Assembly (NCBI GenBank): GCA_022360335.1
Contig: JAKSCZ010000098.1
Location: 1 to 15,071, forward strand
Direction: 5' to 3'
DNA length: 15,071 nucleotides
From: Pseudomonadota bacterium
Lineage (GTDB): Bacteria > Pseudomonadota > Gammaproteobacteria > Steroidobacterales > Woeseiaceae
The notes under the pieces are model-generated. The model saw only the letters and a list, made by a program, of their open reading frames with translations, searched no databases and was not told the DNA's origin. Positions 12,250 to 15,071 of the stretch are shown one piece after another. The translations under genes and the position numbers were made by a program. Numbering within the stretch: position 1 is the first letter of the stretch; each line of letters begins with the position of its first letter.

Positions 12250-14640
12250 TCATTCGAAGCGGCTCAGGCGCAGCGCATTCAGCACGACGATCAGCGAGCT
12301 CGCGCTCATGCCGATCGCGGCGGCCCAGGGCGGGACGAATCCGGCGGCCGCCAGCGGCAGCGCCAGTGCATTGTAGACGATTGCCCAGGTGAGATTCTGG
12401 CGCACGATGCGCATCGTCCTGCGCGCCATCTCGATTGCCGTCGTCAGCGGCGCCAGCGAATCGCCCGTCATGATGACGTCGGCGCTGGTCTGAGCGAGCA
12501 GCGCACCGTGGGCGGGCGCGATGGACGTGTCGGCGCCGGCGAGTACGGGCGCGTCGTTGATGCCGTCGCCGACCATGACGACGCACTCGCCGCGCCGTTG
12601 TGCGTCCCCGATGATCCCGAGCTTGTCCGCGGGCGTGCACTCGAAGTGCACGTCGTCGATCGCCAGCTTCTCCGCGGTCGACAGCACGGCGGCCCGGTTG
12701 TCGCCGCTGACGAGGGCCGTTTTCAATCCGAGGTTCTTCACCCGGTCGAGCGTGCGCCTCGCGTCGGGCCGCAATTCGTCTTCGAGTTCGAAGCACGCGA
12801 CCGCTTCGCCGCCGACCCCGAGGAACACGTGCGTCGAGACGCCGTCCTCGACCGCGGCGCCGCCGCCCGCGAAGCCGGCGCTGCCGATGCGCCATTCGCG
12901 GCCGTCGACGATCCCGCTGACCCCCTTGCCGACGTGTATGCGCTCGTTCGCGACGGCCGGCCGCTCGCCGGGCACGGCAAACGCGCCGGCGAGCGGGTGC
13001 GTGGAGGCGTGTTCGAGCGCTGCGGCGATGAGCCGGCAGTCCCTCTCGGTCCGGCGATCGTCGATCACGAAGACGCTCGTGATGCGGGGCGCGCCCATCG
13101 TCAGGGTGCCGGTCTTGTCGAGCATCACGACGGTGGCGCGGGACAGGGTTTCGATCGCGTTGCCGTTGGTGACCAGCAAGCTCAGCTGCGAAAGGCGGCT
13201 GCCGGCCGCGGCGAACGCTGCAGGCGTCGCCAATGCCAGCGCGCACGGACAGGTAACGACGAGCACCGACAACGTGATGACGAAGGCGCGCTCCGCGTCG
13301 GCGAAATACCAGAACGTCGCGACGCCGGCGGCGACGATCAGGAGCGCGACGACGATGTAGCTTGCGACGTTGTCGGCCAGCGTGACGAATGCGGGCCGGG
13401 CGTACCGCGCGCGCTCGCTCAGCCGGCTGATCGTGCCGAGCGTCGTGTCGGAACCGGTGCTCGTCACCGTCATCTCGACCATACCGTCGAGATTGACGCT
13501 GCCGGCCGACAACGCGTCGCCGACGCCTTTCGCCTGCGGCCTCGCCTCACCCGTGAGCAGGGACTCGTCGACCGAGGTCGTACCCGACGCGAGCAGGCCG
13601 TCCGCCGGGATCGGGTCGCCGGCGCGGATCAGGACCTTGTCGCCGGCCGTCAGTTGCGAGATCGGGACCGTCGCGTGCCCGTCCGTCTCGATGCGCGTCG
13701 CCGTGTTCGGCAGCAGCGACGACAATGCGGCGCTGCGGTCGATCGAGCGATGGCGCGCGCGCATCTCGAGGAACCGGCCCAGCGTCAGGAAGAACACGAA
13801 CATCGTCACGGAATCGAACCAGACGGCCTCGCCGCGAGCGAACGTTGCGTACACGGACGCCGCGTAAGCGGAACCGATCGCGATGGAGACGGGCAGGTCC
13901 ATGCCCGGCTTGCGGCCGGCGACGCCGCGCCAGGCGCTCGTGAAGAAAGGTTTCGCCGAGTAGAAGACGACGGGCGTCGTGACGAAGAAGCTGACCAGAC
14001 GCAGGAAATGCTGCATCTCGGGTTCGACCGTATGGAAATCCATCGAGTACAGCCCGACCGCGAACATCATGACCTGCATCATGCCGAGGGACGCGACCAG
14101 CAGGCGTTTGAGCGCGACACGCTGCTCGGCGACCTCCGGTCTCGTCGACGTCTCGGGCGAAAGGGGCTGGGGCTGGTAGCCGAGGTCGGCGAGCGTCGCG
14201 AGGTGGCTGCCGAGCGTCGTACCGCCGGTGGCGAACTCGAGCCGCAGGCGATGCGTGATCGGGTTCACTTCGGCGGATCGTACGCCGGGCTGCTTGCCGA
14301 GTGTGGTTTCGATCAGCCAGCTGCACGCCGAGCAGTACATGCCGCCCACGTAGATCGTCGCCTCGCGCGTACCGTCGCGGCGCTCGGTGAACGCCTCGAG
14401 CATGTCGTCGCCGTCGAATACGCTCCATTCGGCGACGTCCTCGGGCGGCCGGCCGACACCGGGCTCCGGCGTATCGCGCAGCGCGTAGTAACGTACGAGC
14501 CCGGTATCGCGGATCAGTTCGGCGACGGCTTTGCAACCCGGGCAGCAGACGGCCCGGCGCCGCCCTTCGATGTCGACGCTCAGGTCACAGCCGGTGGGGA
14601 TGGGGAGGGCGCAGTGGAAGCACGCCTCAGAGCGAGTCAT
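12250..14640 (-). CDS. ccoI: CcoI/FixI, copper-exporting P1B-type ATPase for cbb3 oxidase
   Basis: The 796-residue protein has the FixI layout. It starts with a Cys-rich N-terminus, CFHC (7-10) and CCPGC (32-36), then a heavy-metal-associated domain with GGMYCSACSW (99-108). The ATPase core has TGEA (363-366, where TGES or TGEP is more usual), the transmembrane metal-binding CPC (464-466), DKTGT with phosphorylated Asp508 (508-512), the HP motif (548-549) and GDGINDAPVLAG (691-702). About eight membrane helices are apparent. It moves copper to the periplasmic side for delivery to the CcoN copper-B site; in the family it is needed for oxidase assembly more than for copper resistance. The ATG at 14640 overlaps the ccoH stop by 14 bp. 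It is followed by ccoS after 1 bp. Confidence 0.95.
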   Translation of the reverse strand: MTRSEACFHCALPIPTGCDLSVDIEGRRRAVCCPGCKAVAELIRDTGLVRYYALRDTPEPGVGRPPEDVAEWSVFDGDDMLEAFTERRDGTREATIYVGGMYCSACSWLIETTLGKQPGVRSAEVNPITHRLRLEFATGGTTLGSHLATLADLGYQPQPLSPETSTRPEVAEQRVALKRLLVASLGMMQVMMFAVGLYSMDFHTVEPEMQHFLRLVSFFVTTPVVFYSAKPFFTSAWRGVAGRKPGMDLPVSIAIGSAYAASVYATFARGEAVWFDSVTMFVFFLTLGRFLEMRARHRSIDRSAALSSLLPNTATRIETDGHATVPISQLTAGDKVLIRAGDPIPADGLLASGTTSVDESLLTGEARPQAKGVGDALSAGSVNLDGMVEMTVTSTGSDTTLGTISRLSERARYARPAFVTLADNVASYIVVALLIVAAGVATFWYFADAERAFVITLSVLVVTCPCALALATPAAFAAAGSRLSQLSLLVTNGNAIETLSRATVVMLDKTGTLTMGAPRITSVFVIDDRRTERDCRLIAAALEHASTHPLAGAFAVPGERPAVANERIHVGKGVSGIVDGREWRIGSAGFAGGGAAVEDGVSTHVFLGVGGEAVACFELEDELRPDARRTLDRVKNLGLKTALVSGDNRAAVLSTAEKLAIDDVHFECTPADKLGIIGDAQRRGECVVMVGDGINDAPVLAGADTSIAPAHGALLAQTSADVIMTGDSLAPLTTAIEMARRTMRIVRQNLTWAIVYNALALPLAAAGFVPPWAAAIGMSASSLIVVLNALRLSRFE

Positions 14641-15071
14641 CGCCGCCGGGCCGCAGGGTCAGGCTCGACTCGCCCCGCCACTCGGCGGACAGGCGCCATC
14701 GATCGCCGGATTTGAGCACCGCGTAGAAACGTCCGTCCGGGACCTCGACGAAGTGCCCGACCCAGACGGGATTGCCGTCGCTATCCGGGAGCGCCCTGGT
14801 GAGGGAGACGGCGAGATCGCGGTCGGCGAACGCCGGGTGCGACAGCTCGAAGTCGAGCGTGGCCGGAACGTTGACGAGCTCGCCCGCCCGCATGACGGCG
14901 GACACGACACCCGTGGCGGGGTCGATCTCGACGAGCGCAACCAGGCCCATATCGGACGCCAGCCGCTGCGCCGAAATGCGCCGGTCGGCGGCGTTCCTGA
15001 CGCCGTCCTCGGCGTGCACGACGAGCGAGTCGGTCGTCTGCATCGAGATCCAGACGGTCGTCAGGCCGGCG
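14627..15071 (-). CDS. ccoH: CcoH/FixH, cbb3 oxidase assembly protein, N-terminus missing
   Basis: 147 codons and the stop are inside the window; the start lies beyond the right edge. The first visible residues, AGLTTVWISMQTTDSLVVHA, are the end of a membrane helix and the family pattern seen in FixH (VWIxxxTxDxLVV). The periplasmic part includes LVNVPATLDFELSHPAFADRDLAVSLT and GHFVEVPDGRFYAVLKSGDRWRLSAEW, again typical. The ATG at 15043 is internal, because the reading frame and the helix continue upstream. CcoH is a membrane protein that stabilises cbb3 oxidase and interacts with CcoI. In relatives ccoG and the oxidase genes ccoNOP lie just upstream, and they are expected beyond this window. 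Confidence 0.9.
   Translation of the reverse strand, partial: AGLTTVWISMQTTDSLVVHAEDGVRNAADRRISAQRLASDMGLVALVEIDPATGVVSAVMRAGELVNVPATLDFELSHPAFADRDLAVSLTRALPDSDGNPVWVGHFVEVPDGRFYAVLKSGDRWRLSAEWRGESSLTLRPGGDDSL

Noticed and set aside
12241..14715. An 824-codon open frame on the plus strand across ccoI and ccoS
   Set aside because: It is antisense to ccoI, has a low-complexity Arg/Asp/Ala-rich translation typical of GC-rich shadow frames, and no recognisable domain; ccoI has all its motifs.

Overview
This is a high-GC chromosomal window with no RNA genes, phage or CRISPR. It most likely comes from a gammaproteobacterium: an adjacent fabA-fabB pair is characteristic of that class, and the cbb3 oxidase assembly genes (ccoH, ccoI, ccoS), the phenylacetate genes and a GTAGGAGCGGCTTC-type REP repeat all fit. 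The genus cannot be fixed from this sequence. All calls were made by reading the translations and comparing them with remembered families; no search was run.

Positions 1-5597 hold a phenylacetate (paa) catabolic cluster. The 5' end of paaZ lies on the minus strand at the left edge, divergent from paaX (GntR-like repressor), which overlaps paaI (thioesterase). After a 66-bp regulatory gap comes paaABCDE, the complete ring-1,2-epoxidase: PaaA catalytic diiron subunit, PaaB bridge, PaaC structural subunit, PaaD maturation factor and PaaE reductase. PaaZ would open and oxidise the ring downstream of the epoxidase, and PaaI would rescue CoA from dead-end thioesters. The paaG, paaF, paaH, paaJ and paaK genes are not in the window.

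Positions 5598-7550 hold the anaerobic-type unsaturated fatty acid pair fabA and fabB. Positions 7585-10129 hold a tight three-gene unit: S-formylglutathione hydrolase, a TauE/SafE-family permease, and a lipoprotein metallo-beta-lactamase of B3 type. Positions 15071 down to 10136 on the minus strand are a second operon: ccoH (cut by the window edge), ccoI, ccoS, a DsbD-like/TauE-like membrane protein with a His-rich tail, and a saccharopine-reductase-like oxidoreductase. The two operons converge with only 6 bp between their stop codons.

The most unusual content is in the small gaps of the paa cluster. They carry a 40-bp-period tandem array of REP units (paaA/paaB), a single REP that supplies the paaD stop codon and sits where the paaE ribosome-binding site should be, a 78-bp nearly perfect palindrome starting at the last base of the paaE stop codon, and a head-on REP pair in which one stem has compensatory changes. 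The proteins themselves look like known families; I do not see a clearly new protein system here.
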